DNA of 49,375 bases from Paludibacteraceae bacterium (GCA_017555595.1 JAFZGC010000146.1:1-49375); one strand, 5' to 3'; shown: positions 20,589-29,843, numbered from the stretch's first letter. Notes: a model not told the origin generated them from the letters alone. Made by a program: numbers and translations.

Positions 20589-21566
20589 ATGAAAAAGCAA
20601 ATAGCTATTGTTGCAGGCGGAGATAGTTCGGAATATGGAATTTCGCTTCGTAGTGCAGCGGGCATCTACTCTTTCTTAGACAAAGAGAAATACAATATCA
20701 CCATCGTTTGCCTTCGTGGTAATGATTGGAGAGCGCAAGTGGCCGAAGATGAATGGGTAGCGATAGACAAGAACGATTTCTCGTATACCCACAATGGCGA
20801 GAAACACGCGTTTGACTTTGCGTATATCACTATCCACGGCACACCTGGCGAGAATGGCGTGCTGCAAGGGTATTTGGATATGATAGGACTGCCCTACTCT
20901 TGCTGCGGCGTGTTGGCTGCTGCCATGACATTCAACAAATACACATGCAACCACTACCTGAAAGGCTTTGGTGTGAAAGTGGCAGAGAGTGTGTTGCTTC
21001 GCAAATCGGATAACGGATATCGGGTATCGGATATCGTAGATGCTGTGGGATTGCCATGTTTTATCAAGACCAATGTGGGCGGTTCGTCGTTCGGTGTGAC
21101 CAAAGTGAAGACCCTGGAGGAGGTAGAACCTGCTATAGAGAAAGCCTTCGCCGAAGGCGACGAGGTGATCTGCGAAGCGTTTATGAAGGGAATTGAGATT
21201 ACCTGCGGTGTGTATAAAACGAAGAACAAAGCAGTGGCCTTCCCTATAACAGAGGTAGTAACGAGCAATGAGTTCTTTGACTACGATGCGAAATATAACG
21301 GGCAAGTGGATGAGATCACCCCTGCTCGTATCCCCGACGAGGTGAGAGACAAGGTACAAGCCATGACCCTGAAAATATATGACATTTTGGGTTGTAAGGG
21401 AATTATTCGTGTGGATTATATTTTGACAGAGGGATGGACTATTAACCTCTTGGAGGTAAATACGACTCCAGGCATGACCGCTACTTCGTTTATTCCTCAA
21501 CAAGTACGCGCGGTAGGTTTAGATATCAAAGATGTATTAACTGATATTATTGAAGACCAATTATGA
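20589..21566 (+). CDS. ddl: D-alanine--D-alanine ligase
   Basis: Ddl makes the D-Ala-D-Ala dipeptide used in peptidoglycan synthesis. The 325-residue ATP-grasp protein has the N-terminal IAIVAGGDSSEYGISLRSA and ITIHGTPGENGVLQGYLDMIGLPYSCCG. The ATP-binding loop is GLPCFIKTNVGGSSFGVTKV, and the C-terminal catalytic IIRVDYILTEGWTINLLEVNTTPGMT has the metal-binding Asp/Glu/Asn. An unusual stretch at about residues 139-150 (KSDNGYRVSDIVD) is encoded by a 7-bp-period repeat (21006-21036). This part of the family is variable, so activity is probably kept. It overlaps the polyprenyl synthase gene by 4 bases. Confidence 0.95.
   Translation: MKKQIAIVAGGDSSEYGISLRSAAGIYSFLDKEKYNITIVCLRGNDWRAQVAEDEWVAIDKNDFSYTHNGEKHAFDFAYITIHGTPGENGVLQGYLDMIGLPYSCCGVLAAAMTFNKYTCNHYLKGFGVKVAESVLLRKSDNGYRVSDIVDAVGLPCFIKTNVGGSSFGVTKVKTLEEVEPAIEKAFAEGDEVICEAFMKGIEITCGVYKTKNKAVAFPITEVVTSNEFFDYDAKYNGQVDEITPARIPDEVRDKVQAMTLKIYDILGCKGIIRVDYILTEGWTINLLEVNTTPGMTATSFIPQQVRAVGLDIKDVLTDIIEDQL
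21006..21036 (+). repeat. 7-bp tandem repeat inside ddl
   Basis: Units TCGGATA, ACGGATA, TCGGGTA and TCGGATA run head to tail, then decay (TCGTAGA). They lie within the coding frame between the central and ATP-binding parts of ddl. Confidence 0.75.
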
Positions 21567-22510
21567 ATATTAATGAGGAAATTTTGAAACTAGATTGGGA
21601 TCGTGATCCTTATGGATTGTATGAACCCATTGAATACACTTTGGCATCAGGTGGTAAGCGTGTGCGTCCGCAGTTGGCTATGATTGCCAGCCAGATGTTC
21701 GGCGGTAGAGATGAAGATGTGTTACCTGCGGCATTGGCGCTGGAGGTATTTCATAATTTCACCCTCTTGCACGATGATGTGATGGACAAGGCAGAGGTTC
21801 GTCGTGGCAGACCAACTGTGCATATGAAGTGGAATGAAAGCACCGCTATCCTTTCAGGCGACCAAATGCTGATAGAAGCATACAAATTGCTGTCGGGTGT
21901 GCCTCGAAGAAAATTGGCAAAAGTGCTGGAAATGTTTAACGATATGGCGACTGAGATCTGCGAAGGACAACAATACGATATGGACTTCGAAACCATGAAT
22001 AGGGTCAAAGAGTACCAGTATTTTGAAATGATAGGTAAAAAGACCGCTGCACTATTAGGTTATGCCTTAAAGATTGGAGCATATATCGCAGGAGCCAAAA
22101 AGAAAGAGCAAGATTTATTATATTCTTTTGGTATTGGCATCGGTTTTGCTTTCCAATTGCAAGATGATATCTTAGATGTATGGGGCGCCCCAGAGACTTT
22201 CGGAAAAGCAATAGGTGGAGATATTTGTTGCAATAAGAAATCCATTGTTAGCATTACGGCATTGGATATGGCAGACGAAGAAAGCTGTAAAGAATTGAAC
22301 TATTGGTTTGGACAAATATTAGAAGATAATACCGAGAAAATTGCCAAGGTTACTGCTATTTACGATAGACTGGGCGTAAGAGAACATTGCGAGAAAGGAG
22401 TGAAACGGTTGATTGATTCTGCATTGCGTTCTCTCAGTTTACTACCTCAAAACGAGGCGACCGAACAGTTGCGCCAGTTGGCTAATAAACTCAATGCGAG
22501 AAAGAATTAA
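21563..22510 (+). CDS. Polyprenyl (isoprenyl) diphosphate synthase, first copy
   Basis: A 315-residue trans-isoprenyl diphosphate synthase that condenses isopentenyl diphosphate onto allylic diphosphates. It has the conserved GGKRVRPQLAMIA, the first aspartate-rich motif LLHDDVMDKAEVRRGRPT (DDxxD) and the second QLQDDILDVWG. Chain length cannot be read reliably; similar Bacteroidales genes next to ddl are annotated as geranylgeranyl or farnesyl-type synthases. It overlaps ddl by 4 bases, which suggests coupling of cell-wall precursor and lipid-carrier supply. A second, distinct member of the family lies at 25421. Confidence 0.9.
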   Translation: MNINEEILKLDWDRDPYGLYEPIEYTLASGGKRVRPQLAMIASQMFGGRDEDVLPAALALEVFHNFTLLHDDVMDKAEVRRGRPTVHMKWNESTAILSGDQMLIEAYKLLSGVPRRKLAKVLEMFNDMATEICEGQQYDMDFETMNRVKEYQYFEMIGKKTAALLGYALKIGAYIAGAKKKEQDLLYSFGIGIGFAFQLQDDILDVWGAPETFGKAIGGDICCNKKSIVSITALDMADEESCKELNYWFGQILEDNTEKIAKVTAIYDRLGVREHCEKGVKRLIDSALRSLSLLPQNEATEQLRQLANKLNARKN

Positions 22511-22511
22511 C

Positions 22512-22550
22512 ACCTTTGAAACTTTTAGAACTTTTGAAACTTCTTAAACT
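22512..22550 (+). repeat. GAAAC-type tandem repeat between two genes
   Basis: Units TTTGAAAC, TTTTAGAAC, TTTTGAAAC and TTCTTAAAC follow each other (period 8-9) between the polyprenyl synthase gene and the next gene. A similar tract lies at 42765-42797. Confidence 0.6.
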
Positions 22551-22559
22551 CCCATAGAT

Positions 22560-23330
22560 ATGCCTTACCGTCGATTACCCAAAACAGATCAAGCAAGATT
22601 GTATGCTTTGAAGCAGGCTGTTCATCGTGCTGGTGAAGTGGCATTTAACCAGCAAGCTATCAATTATAAAACGCTGATTGAGGCACAACGATTATTGTTG
22701 CAGTTCGAGAATCAAGTGGCGCAATATCATGCTAATTTCGATAGTAAAGTATCGGATAATAAGCAGTATCGCCATAAGGTGCGTAATGCCCGTATGTATA
22801 TTTCGCATTTTATTCAAGTGTTGAACTTGGCGGCTATACGCGGTGAGATTAAGAAAGGGCAAAAAGAACTCTACAAATTGGACGTGAATAATCACACCCT
22901 TCCAGACTTGACTACGGAGGAGAATCTTATTACTTGGGGTCATAATATCATAGAGGGCGAGAATGCGCGTATTGCGCAAGGTGGATTCCCTATCTACAAC
23001 CCTGCTATCAACAAGGTGAAGGTGCATTATGATATTTTCCGTGAGCACTATAATCAGCATGTTCTTCACCAACGCTCACACACGCGCGTGTACGGGGAGA
23101 TAGAAGGTATGCGCGAGCAGGCAGATGCACTCATTTTGGCTATTTGGGATCAGGTGGAAGAGTTTTATAAAGATGAACTCCCCTATGCCAAACTCACACA
23201 GTGCCAGGCATACGGTATGATATATTATTACCGCAAAGGAGAGGCGCAATTAACGCCCAAGACAGATCAACAGATACTGCAAGACCGCGCGCAGCAGACT
23301 ACACTTGAATGGTCTGTGATGGAAGAATAA
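22560..23330 (+). CDS. Conserved hypothetical protein, mostly helical
   Basis: A 256-residue soluble protein with no signal peptide and no membrane segment. It begins MPYRRLPKTDQARLYALKQA, a start I recall from uncharacterised Bacteroidales proteins. The sequence is rich in Gln, Lys, Glu and Tyr and reads as a run of helices, with a central KLDVNNHTLPDLTTEENLITWG. I recognise no domain or catalytic motif. It lies 49 bases after the polyprenyl synthase gene on the same strand, so it may share the ddl transcript. Its 3' end overlaps the convergent cyclo-ligase gene by 32 bases. The frame is well supported by codon use. Confidence 0.75.
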   Translation: MPYRRLPKTDQARLYALKQAVHRAGEVAFNQQAINYKTLIEAQRLLLQFENQVAQYHANFDSKVSDNKQYRHKVRNARMYISHFIQVLNLAAIRGEIKKGQKELYKLDVNNHTLPDLTTEENLITWGHNIIEGENARIAQGGFPIYNPAINKVKVHYDIFREHYNQHVLHQRSHTRVYGEIEGMREQADALILAIWDQVEEFYKDELPYAKLTQCQAYGMIYYYRKGEAQLTPKTDQQILQDRAQQTTLEWSVMEE

Positions 23331-23898
23331 TGCGATGAACTTTTTGATCGTGGTTCAATGCAGGAACCTCATCAACTAACTGGAAATCATATCCCACGCC
23401 AATGAGAGTCGCGTGGGGTTGTTTTTTTAAGAACCGATCGTAATATCCACCTCCACGACCTAAGCGATAACCACTCTTGTCAAATGCGACAGCAGGAACA
23501 ATAATTACATCAATGTCGCCCATATAAGGTTCTGTAGTGGGCTCGGGTATCCCGAACTTACCGCGATGCATCTTCTCATTTCCCTTAAAAGGATGTGCTG
23601 TCATATATTTACGGTGGGTCACTGGTAAAAGCAATGTTTTGTCCTTATGGCGTTTGAATAAAGGCAATACATCTACCTCGTTATCCTTGGGATAGTACAG
23701 CAAAATGCTCTTTGCCTCGCGGAAGACATGCATCTGTTCCAATTGGTGTAATATCGCATCAGATAATCTTCTCTTGTCTTCTGTCGATAGCATACGACGT
23801 TTCTGAATCAACAATTCGCGCATCTGTTGTTTAGCGCGATGAACACGTCTAGAGGGTAATAACTTCAGCAAGTCTCGTATGTTAGTTTCAAATAGCAT
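23299..23898 (-). CDS. 5-formyltetrahydrofolate cyclo-ligase
   Basis: This enzyme (5-FCL, MTHFS) converts 5-formyl-THF to 5,10-methenyl-THF with ATP. The product is 199 residues from ATG 23898. Family features are KQQMRELLIQKRRMLS near the start, the central HPFKGNEKMHRGKFGIPEP, and the C-terminal signature DVIIVPAVAFDKSGYRLGRGGGYYDRFL. Upstream ATGs in the same frame lie before the promoter at 23924-23954, so they are excluded. The N-terminus carries about 25 residues more than the shortest homologues. It converges with the upstream hypothetical gene and is divergent from the lipoprotein gene. Confidence 0.9.
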   Translation of the reverse strand: MLFETNIRDLLKLLPSRRVHRAKQQMRELLIQKRRMLSTEDKRRLSDAILHQLEQMHVFREAKSILLYYPKDNEVDVLPLFKRHKDKTLLLPVTHRKYMTAHPFKGNEKMHRGKFGIPEPTTEPYMGDIDVIIVPAVAFDKSGYRLGRGGGYYDRFLKKQPHATLIGVGYDFQLVDEVPALNHDQKVHRIILPSQTIQV

Positions 23899-23923
23899 AA
23901 GAAAAGTTTTTAAATTAACCCCG

Positions 23924-23954
23924 CAAAGGTACACTTTTTTTTGCATATTTGCAA
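23924..23954 (-). promoter_or_regulatory. Promoter of the cyclo-ligase gene
   Basis: Minus strand: TTG (complement of 23952-23954), 20 bases, TACCTTTG (complement of 23924-23931). The -33 end lies in the palindrome TTTGCA-TATT-TGCAAA (23940-23955). It fixes the gene start at 23898. Confidence 0.8.
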
Positions 23955-23991
23955 ACATTAGTTCGCTTTTTATCAAATATTCGAAATATAT

Positions 23992-24022
23992 TTGCGTATA
24001 TCAGAAAAAAGCAGTACCTTTG
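23992..24022 (+). promoter_or_regulatory. Promoter of the propeller-like lipoprotein gene
   Basis: TTG at 23992-23994, 20 bases, TACCTTTG at 24015-24022. Transcription should start near 24029, which rules out the longer open frame from 23949. Confidence 0.8.
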
Positions 24023-24041
24023 TTGCATATTTCGTTATATA

Positions 24042-25412
24042 ATGAATCTTTTTACGAAAATGCGCAAGTATTTATACATATTGACCATTGGGGTAGTGTT
24101 GATGGTGGGATGTACAATCACTGATAATACTGTGGAGACGTCATCGGAAACGCGAGTCAATACCTTTACTTTTTATGAGGATACAGCCAATCTTGGCCTA
24201 ACACAAGTTACCTATAAAGTTGAGCATACGGGTGATACAGGGCGAATCTATTGTAAGGACTCGTTAGCGTTTGGTACGCGATTGGATAGTGTAGTGCCAT
24301 ATGTTACCTACAAGGCAACTCCAGCGATGGCCAAATTTTATTTGCCCGACACCATAATAACAAGTTTGGGGACAGATACGCTGGACTTTACGGAGCAACC
24401 AATCTATTTGTATGTATTGTCCTCAGATATGGAGCATGAGCGTTGGTATCGTATTGATATTGCGGTTCATCAAGCTGACCCCGATTTGTTTGTTTGGAAG
24501 AAACTTGCTGATCAAATCTTTGCTCCGCAAAACTGTGATATCAAAGCCTTCTACATCGGCGAGTTGATGTATTTGTATGTAAATAATGGTTTTCAGACGC
24601 AATTATATCGTTCGGTGAATGGCTATTTTTGGCAATTAATGGAAGCGCCTATGGGACTGCCAGTACCATGCTCTGTTCGTGATATATTGCAATATCATGA
24701 TACACTATACTATGTTGATGGAGATAAATTGTATACTACTACTGATCAAGTGAATTGGAGTATGACTGATTATTCAGGGAAACCATATTCGTTGGTAAAT
24801 ATGTTGGTGGTATTTGATGATAAACCTTGGTGTATAGTGCAGGAACGAGCATCTGAAAAACTAAGGTTAGGAATTTTATATGAAGATGACATTCACCTTG
24901 TTGCGCCAATACACGGACTTGATAATAACGTCTTGCCTGATAATTTTCCTATTAGCGATTTTGCTGCCTTGCCATTTGAGAGTAGTAGCGAACGTCCAAG
25001 AGCGATGATTGTAGGAGGGCGTACGCTTGATGGTACTCCAGTTAATACACGATGGAATTTGGAGTATGAAATGTCTGCGGGATACCGTATCGTGGATTTC
25101 TCAATAGAGCAACCTTCCTTTAATTCACTTACAGGTGTATCTGTCATACAATATGATAAGCGTTTGTATATGTTTGGCGGAATTGATAATGACTTGACGT
25201 ATCGAAGTAATATTCTTTGTTCGGATGATGAAGGCATGAACTGGTATGTGCCAGATACGGCGCACAATCGTTTGCCTAATGACTATAGGTCACGCCAAAA
25301 GCAGACAGTAGTAGTAGATGATGATAATAATATCTATATTATTGGTGGTCAAACGAATACTCAGACCTATAGCGATGTGTATCGTGGCTATCTTAACTCA
25401 ATGAAGTGGTGA
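24042..25412 (+). CDS. Putative beta-propeller lipoprotein (DUF6242-like)
   Basis: A 456-residue exported protein. The signal peptide (YLYILTIGVVLMVGC) ends in a lipobox cysteine at about residue 24, so it is a likely lipoprotein; ATG 24060 is an alternative start. The body contains kelch/sialidase-like repeats, for example PFESSSERPRAMIVGGRTLDG, RLYMFGGIDNDLTYRSNILCSDDEGMNW and NNIYIIGGQTNTQTYSDVYRG. These suggest a beta-propeller. The architecture resembles the DUF6242 proteins of Bacteroidales; I give this from memory. It is followed 8 bases later by the second polyprenyl synthase gene. Ligand unknown. Confidence 0.72.
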   Translation: MNLFTKMRKYLYILTIGVVLMVGCTITDNTVETSSETRVNTFTFYEDTANLGLTQVTYKVEHTGDTGRIYCKDSLAFGTRLDSVVPYVTYKATPAMAKFYLPDTIITSLGTDTLDFTEQPIYLYVLSSDMEHERWYRIDIAVHQADPDLFVWKKLADQIFAPQNCDIKAFYIGELMYLYVNNGFQTQLYRSVNGYFWQLMEAPMGLPVPCSVRDILQYHDTLYYVDGDKLYTTTDQVNWSMTDYSGKPYSLVNMLVVFDDKPWCIVQERASEKLRLGILYEDDIHLVAPIHGLDNNVLPDNFPISDFAALPFESSSERPRAMIVGGRTLDGTPVNTRWNLEYEMSAGYRIVDFSIEQPSFNSLTGVSVIQYDKRLYMFGGIDNDLTYRSNILCSDDEGMNWYVPDTAHNRLPNDYRSRQKQTVVVDDDNNIYIIGGQTNTQTYSDVYRGYLNSMKW

Positions 25413-25420
25413 GCATTGCT

Positions 25421-26413
25421 ATGACCAATCCCCAAGATATTCGTAAGGTTATTCAAGCGGATTTTCGCTTGTATGAGGAGGCATTTGCATTGGCTTTGCA
25501 AGCGGATAATACTTTTCTTGCAGAAGTCTTGGACTATCTTTATTCTAAGCGGGGCAAACAATTACGTCCTATCTTGGTATTGCTATCTGCCGCTCTATGC
25601 CGTGGGGTGACAGACAAGACTATCCATACGGCAGTAGCTCTTGAATTGATGCATACGGCTTCGCTGATTCACGATGATGTGGTAGATAATTCTCCTATGC
25701 GGCGAGGTAGTGATGCTGTACAGGCACGGTGGACAAACAAGATTGCAGTCTTGGTTGGCGATTATGTGCTTACGCGCGTCATTAGTATTTTATCTGATTT
25801 GCGTAATAGTACAATTCTGAGTATTGTTTCTAAAATGGGAGGAGCGCTTACCTCTGGCGAATTATTGCAACTACATGCAGGGCAATCGATGTGGATAAGT
25901 GAGAAACAGTATAATCAAGTCATAGAACAAAAGACAGCATGTCTCTTTGCAGCATGCAGCGAGGCTGGTGCTGCCAGTACGGGGGCTACTATGCGTCAGA
26001 TGACTGCCATGAAGCAGTTCGGATTACATCTTGGTATGTGCTTCCAACTGAAGGATGATGTGTTGGATTTTTCGGATATTGAGGATATTGGAAAACCTAC
26101 GATGAATGATATCCGTGACGGAAAAGCCACTTTACCCCTACTTATCTCGCTCAAACGCGCGACAAAAGAGGAGGCAGATCATATCCGTGAGATGGCGGAT
26201 GCGTTGGCAAACAAATCACCTCATATTGATCCCTTCGAGGCGGAGCAGGAGATAAAATCGTTTATTCTGCGCTATGACGGTATTCGTTATGCGCATCAAG
26301 AGATGGAGAAACACCGCAAAAAAGCCATTGCAGTATTGTCTATTTTCCCCGATAATAAATATAAAGAGAGTTTGGTTCTCTTGTTGGACTACGCTATTAG
26401 CCGCGTGAAATAA
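25421..26413 (+). CDS. Polyprenyl diphosphate synthase, second copy (IspB-like)
   Basis: A 330-residue isoprenyl diphosphate synthase. Motifs: KRGKQLRPILVLLSAALC, the first aspartate-rich motif LIHDDVVDNSPMRRG, and the second QLKDDVLDFSDIEDIGKPTMNDIRDGKATLPL. The GKPTMNDIRDGKATLPL segment is typical of long-chain (octaprenyl or related, quinone side chain) synthases. A GTG at 25406 is in frame, but it overlaps the previous gene; the ATG at 25421, 8 bases after that gene's stop, is preferred. It differs in sequence from the 21563 copy, so this is not a recent duplication. It converges with sufD. Confidence 0.9.
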   Translation: MTNPQDIRKVIQADFRLYEEAFALALQADNTFLAEVLDYLYSKRGKQLRPILVLLSAALCRGVTDKTIHTAVALELMHTASLIHDDVVDNSPMRRGSDAVQARWTNKIAVLVGDYVLTRVISILSDLRNSTILSIVSKMGGALTSGELLQLHAGQSMWISEKQYNQVIEQKTACLFAACSEAGAASTGATMRQMTAMKQFGLHLGMCFQLKDDVLDFSDIEDIGKPTMNDIRDGKATLPLLISLKRATKEEADHIREMADALANKSPHIDPFEAEQEIKSFILRYDGIRYAHQEMEKHRKKAIAVLSIFPDNKYKESLVLLLDYAISRVK

Positions 26414-26465
26414 CGGTAAGGTTGCGATGATTTTCTAGTGGAGATAGGGGCAGGTAGGTCGCAAC

Positions 26466-27131
26466 CTATAGGATAGTATTGATTTTTTCTACCAATTTTT
26501 CTTGCAGTTCGGTGTCGGAGAGTGTATTAAGCACCTCATCGAAGAATGCACACAAAAGAAGTTTGGCTGCGGTGTCGCGGTCAATGCCGCGTTGTTGCAT
26601 GTAGAAAATGGCGGATTCGTCTAATTGTCCTGTGGTAGCACCATGGCTGGCCTTCACATCGTCGGCGTAGATCTCCAATTGTGGCTCGGTCAGCATTTCT
26701 GCTTGGCGCGAGAGTAGGATGTTGCGATTGGTCTGATATGCCTCGACTTGTTGGGCATTAGGCAGAATCTTCAGTTCGCCACGAAAAGCGCCTTTGGCTT
26801 GGTCGTCTAACACGAATTTGAAAAGTTGGGAGGAATAACCGTCACCGACATTGTGCAATACCGCGGTGCGGATATGTGCTTGTTGTGTGCCGTGCAGCAG
26901 TCCCATGCCATAGAGCAGGGTGCGGCAGTTGGTGGCGTTCTGCTCCACGGTGATAGAGGATTGCCATTGCTCGTCAGCCGTTTGCGAATCAGTCAAGCAA
27001 AGGATATGTAAGCGCAGGGTGGAGCCTTCTTCCTGAATAAAATGGTATTGCGCGTTAGGTTGGTTCAAAATGACCACCTCGCGCGTTTCGCCTGCGGAAA
27101 GTGTAATATGTTGGATAATTGCCTTTGACAT
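26466..27131 (-). CDS. sufD: Short SufD-like Fe-S assembly protein
   Basis: SufD works with SufB and SufC as the scaffold for iron-sulfur cluster assembly. The C-terminal SufBD core is clear: KGAFRGELKILPNAQQVEAYQTNRNILLS, PQLEIYADDVKASHGATTGQLDESAIFYMQQRGI, and ending AKLLLCAFFDEVLNTL. The product is only 221 residues, where SufD is usually about 400 or more; the N-terminal third is missing or unrecognisable, while the beta-helix part is kept. No frameshift is obvious upstream, because sufC ends 9 bases before the ATG. sufB and sufS are not in the window. Confidence 0.85.
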   Translation of the reverse strand: MSKAIIQHITLSAGETREVVILNQPNAQYHFIQEEGSTLRLHILCLTDSQTADEQWQSSITVEQNATNCRTLLYGMGLLHGTQQAHIRTAVLHNVGDGYSSQLFKFVLDDQAKGAFRGELKILPNAQQVEAYQTNRNILLSRQAEMLTEPQLEIYADDVKASHGATTGQLDESAIFYMQQRGIDRDTAAKLLLCAFFDEVLNTLSDTELQEKLVEKINTIL

Positions 27132-27140
27132 TCTTAATTC

Positions 27141-27881
27141 TTAATTATTCAAGAACGCGTAGCCGTTAGCTTCGAGTTCGAGTGCCAAATCCTTGCTGCC
27201 CGTACGAACAATTTTGCCGTCTGCCAAGACGTGCACAAAGTCAGGTACGATGTAATCCAAAAGTCGTTGGTAGTGGGTGATAACAATAGATGCAGTGTGA
27301 GGCGTCTTGAGTTTGTTGACTCCCTCAGCCACAATGCGGAGTGCGTCAATGTCCAAGCCAGAGTCGGTCTCGTCAAGAATAGAGAGGCATGGCTCAAGCA
27401 TTGCCATCTGGAAGATCTCGTTACGTTTTTTCTCGCCACCCGAGAATCCTTCGTTCACGGAACGGTTGGTGAGTTTATTGTCCATGCCGACTAATGCCTT
27501 TTTTTCGCGCATGAGTTTGAGGAATTCGGCAGCTTTGAGTGGTTGTTTCCCCTCATGCTGGCGTTTCTCGTTGACAGCCGTGCGCATGAAATTAACAACC
27601 GATACGCCAGGAATCTCTACTGGGTATTGAAACGATAGGAAGATTCCTTCGCGCGCACGCACCTCTGGCACCATGTCCAAGAGGTTCTTGCCGCGGAAGA
27701 TAACTTCACCTTCAGTGACGGTGTATGCGGGGTGCCCCGTGAGCACATTCGACAGGGTAGATTTGCCTGCTCCATTAGGACCCATGATAGCGTGTACTTC
27801 GCCCTCGTGAATGGTGAGGTTGAGTCCCTTGAGTATTTCCTTGCCTGCAATAGAGGCGTGTAAGTTCTTTATCTCGAGCAT
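27141..27881 (-). CDS. sufC: Fe-S cluster assembly ATPase SufC
   Basis: SufC is the soluble ABC-type ATPase of the SUF system. The 246-residue protein has Walker [15 protein letters not shown] (about 34-47), the Q-loop region [18 protein letters not shown], the ABC signature [12 protein letters not shown] and Walker [18 protein letters not shown], then the switch His in [12 protein letters not shown]. All family hallmarks are intact. It is followed by sufD 9 bases later. Its 5' end overlaps the M28 peptidase gene by 13 bases, so it is expressed from that transcript or from a promoter inside it. Confidence 0.95.
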   Translation of the reverse strand: MLEIKNLHASIAGKEILKGLNLTIHEGEVHAIMGPNGAGKSTLSNVLTGHPAYTVTEGEVIFRGKNLLDMVPEVRAREGIFLSFQYPVEIPGVSVVNFMRTAVNEKRQHEGKQPLKAAEFLKLMREKKALVGMDNKLTNRSVNEGFSGGEKKRNEIFQMAMLEPCLSILDETDSGLDIDALRIVAEGVNKLKTPHTASIVITHYQRLLDYIVPDFVHVLADGKIVRTGSKDLALELEANGYAFLNN

Positions 27882-28867
27882 ATTGTAGTGATGACAGTCT
27901 CTCCGACTGCCTGCAGCGTTTGTTTGTTAATATTTTGCATGTTGTCTTGCTGTGTATGCCACCACTCTGCAAAACCCGTGCCGTTTTGAGGCTTATAGTC
28001 AATAATGTCTACGCATGGGATACCAGCAATGGTGTTCACATAATAGTGATCGTCCGTAATGGGGTAGGCGGCTTGATTCACAAAATGGCGACCATATCCC
28101 AAGCGGGCTGCCGTGCGCCAGATGAGTTCTACATAGCTTCCCGCATAAGTGGTAGAGAAATATTCACGCGGAAAAGTGGCAGAAGGATCACCTACCATAT
28201 CAAGCAAAATACCATATTGGTAGTTTGTGCGTTGGGAAACTGGTGTTTGTTGGTATAATGTTGACCATAATTGACTGCCAAGGCACCATGTATTTTCGCG
28301 TTCTTTGCCAGTATAATGGCTAGGTGTACCCATATCTTCGGCATCAAAAAAGATAACGTCTATTGTGGGTATCTGTGCAGATTGATTTGTAGTGCGGAGT
28401 ATCTGTAATTGGCGAGCAATCTCTAATAGAATGCCAACACCACTAGCGCCATCATTGGCACCCAATATCGGTGTGAAACGATTATCATAGTCTTCTTCTT
28501 CATCACTCCAAGGGCGTGTGTCCCAATGGGCGCAGAGCAAGATAGCAGTCGGTGTATTTCCTGGTATATGTCCTATGATATTGCGTATTGCTTGTGGTTT
28601 ACCAGCATAGTTCATCATTGTACCATGTTGCTCACTCACTCCTATCCCATATCGTTGCAATTCACTGATGAGCCAATCGCCACAAGCTTGATGCGCTTGG
28701 GTGTCAGGCACGCGAGGACCAAATGCTACTTGTTGTGCTATATAATTGTATGCTGTGTCTCCCGAAAAAGACCATTGGACATTAATAACGGAAGACTGTT
28801 GCTGTTTCGTGCATGACACGCATAACAGCAACAGCGCAAATATACTATATTGTACAATTCTGAACAA
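27869..28867 (-). CDS. M28-family zinc peptidase / glutaminyl-cyclase-like lipoprotein
   Basis: A 332-residue secreted enzyme. The N-terminus is a lipoprotein signal with Cys at about residue 19 (LLLLCVSC). The zinc-binding residues of the M28/glutaminyl-cyclase fold can be followed: His-x-Asp in [13 protein letters not shown], Asp in [15 protein letters not shown], the Glu pair in FFDAEDMG, Asp in [11 protein letters not shown] and His in [11 protein letters not shown]. The one-domain layout and WSDEE loop are closest to bacterial glutaminyl-peptide cyclotransferases. Either aminopeptidase or cyclase activity is possible. It lies between prs (13 bases upstream) and sufC. Confidence 0.85.
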   Translation of the reverse strand: MFRIVQYSIFALLLLCVSCTKQQQSSVINVQWSFSGDTAYNYIAQQVAFGPRVPDTQAHQACGDWLISELQRYGIGVSEQHGTMMNYAGKPQAIRNIIGHIPGNTPTAILLCAHWDTRPWSDEEEDYDNRFTPILGANDGASGVGILLEIARQLQILRTTNQSAQIPTIDVIFFDAEDMGTPSHYTGKERENTWCLGSQLWSTLYQQTPVSQRTNYQYGILLDMVGDPSATFPREYFSTTYAGSYVELIWRTAARLGYGRHFVNQAAYPITDDHYYVNTIAGIPCVDIIDYKPQNGTGFAEWWHTQQDNMQNINKQTLQAVGETVITTICSR

Positions 28868-28880
28868 TTCTAAACAACAC

Positions 28881-29843
28881 TTAGTGAATATTCAGTTCGC
28901 TTACCGAACGATGTTCTTGGATGGCAAGTATGGTCTCTGCGATAGGTTTAGCCATAGAAACTATATTCACTTTTGGGCAACGTTCTGTGTTAAATGGAAT
29001 AGAATCGGTGAAGATTAATTCCTCTAATGCAGAGTTGGTTACGCGCTCGCATGCAGGACCAGACATCAATCCATGGCTTACAAGTGCGCGAACAGACTTA
29101 GCACCTGCTTCTTTCATCACTTCAGCGGCTTTGCAGAGAGTACCTGCAGTGTCGGCTATGTCATCAATAATAACCACATTTTTATCTTTCACATCTCCCA
29201 ATACACGCATCTCGCCGATTTGGTTTGCGTTTGGACGATGCTTGTAGCAGATAACCATGGGTACGTCTTGCTTGGTAAGTGCGGTAAGTTTCTTTGCAAA
29301 CACTGAAGCGCGTTTGGTACCACCTACGTCTGGAGATGCGACAATCAAGTTGTCGAGATTGAGACTTTGTACGTAGTCTGCCAATACATTCGCACCATAC
29401 AAGTGATCCACAGGAATATCAAAGAATCCTTGGATTTGGTCAGCGTGTAAATCTACAGTGATTACACGATCAACACCAACTCCCTGCAATAGATTCGCGC
29501 ATACTTTAGCTCCAATAGAAACGCGAGGTTTGTCTTTCCTGTCTTGACGTGCCCAACCAAAATATGGGATTACGGCAATCACTTTGTACGCACTAGCGCG
29601 CTTAGCAGCGTCAATGGCGAGCAAGAGCTCCATAATGTTATCACTGCTGGGGCAAGTCGATTGCACAATGTACACTGACTGACCACGAACGGACTCTTCG
29701 AAACTTACGGCAAACTCGCCGTCGGAAAAACGTGCTACTTGGATATTACCCAATGAACATCCTAAATACTTACACACGCGCTTGGCAAGTTCACCTCCTT
29801 GAGAGAGTGCAAAAACCTTGTACGGACTGGTTTCAACGATCAT
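28881..29843 (-). CDS. prs: Ribose-phosphate pyrophosphokinase
   Basis: Prs makes PRPP from ribose-5-phosphate and ATP for nucleotide, His and Trp synthesis. The product has 320 residues from ATG 29843; the TTG at 29852 is less likely. Motifs: FSDGEFAVSFEESVRGQSVYIVQS, the catalytic flexible loop with YFGWARQDRKDKPRVSIGAK, the divalent-metal/PRPP motif VITVDLHADQIQGFF and the PRPP-binding loop NVVIIDDIADTAGTL (DDxxxTxxT class). It is the first gene of the minus-strand group and has a clear promoter shared back to back with the FemAB-like gene. Confidence 0.96.
   Translation of the reverse strand: MIVETSPYKVFALSQGGELAKRVCKYLGCSLGNIQVARFSDGEFAVSFEESVRGQSVYIVQSTCPSSDNIMELLLAIDAAKRASAYKVIAVIPYFGWARQDRKDKPRVSIGAKVCANLLQGVGVDRVITVDLHADQIQGFFDIPVDHLYGANVLADYVQSLNLDNLIVASPDVGGTKRASVFAKKLTALTKQDVPMVICYKHRPNANQIGEMRVLGDVKDKNVVIIDDIADTAGTLCKAAEVMKEAGAKSVRALVSHGLMSGPACERVTNSALEELIFTDSIPFNTERCPKVNIVSMAKPIAETILAIQEHRSVSELNIH

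Noticed and set aside
25421..26413. Recent duplication of the polyprenyl synthase at 21563
   Set aside because: The two proteins share only family motifs and differ in length and details, so they are old paralogues with different products.
26419..26467. Hairpin (9-bp arms, 31-base loop) between the second polyprenyl synthase gene and sufD as a bidirectional terminator
   Set aside because: The loop is long, there is no U-tract and one arm enters the sufD stop codon; too weak to annotate.
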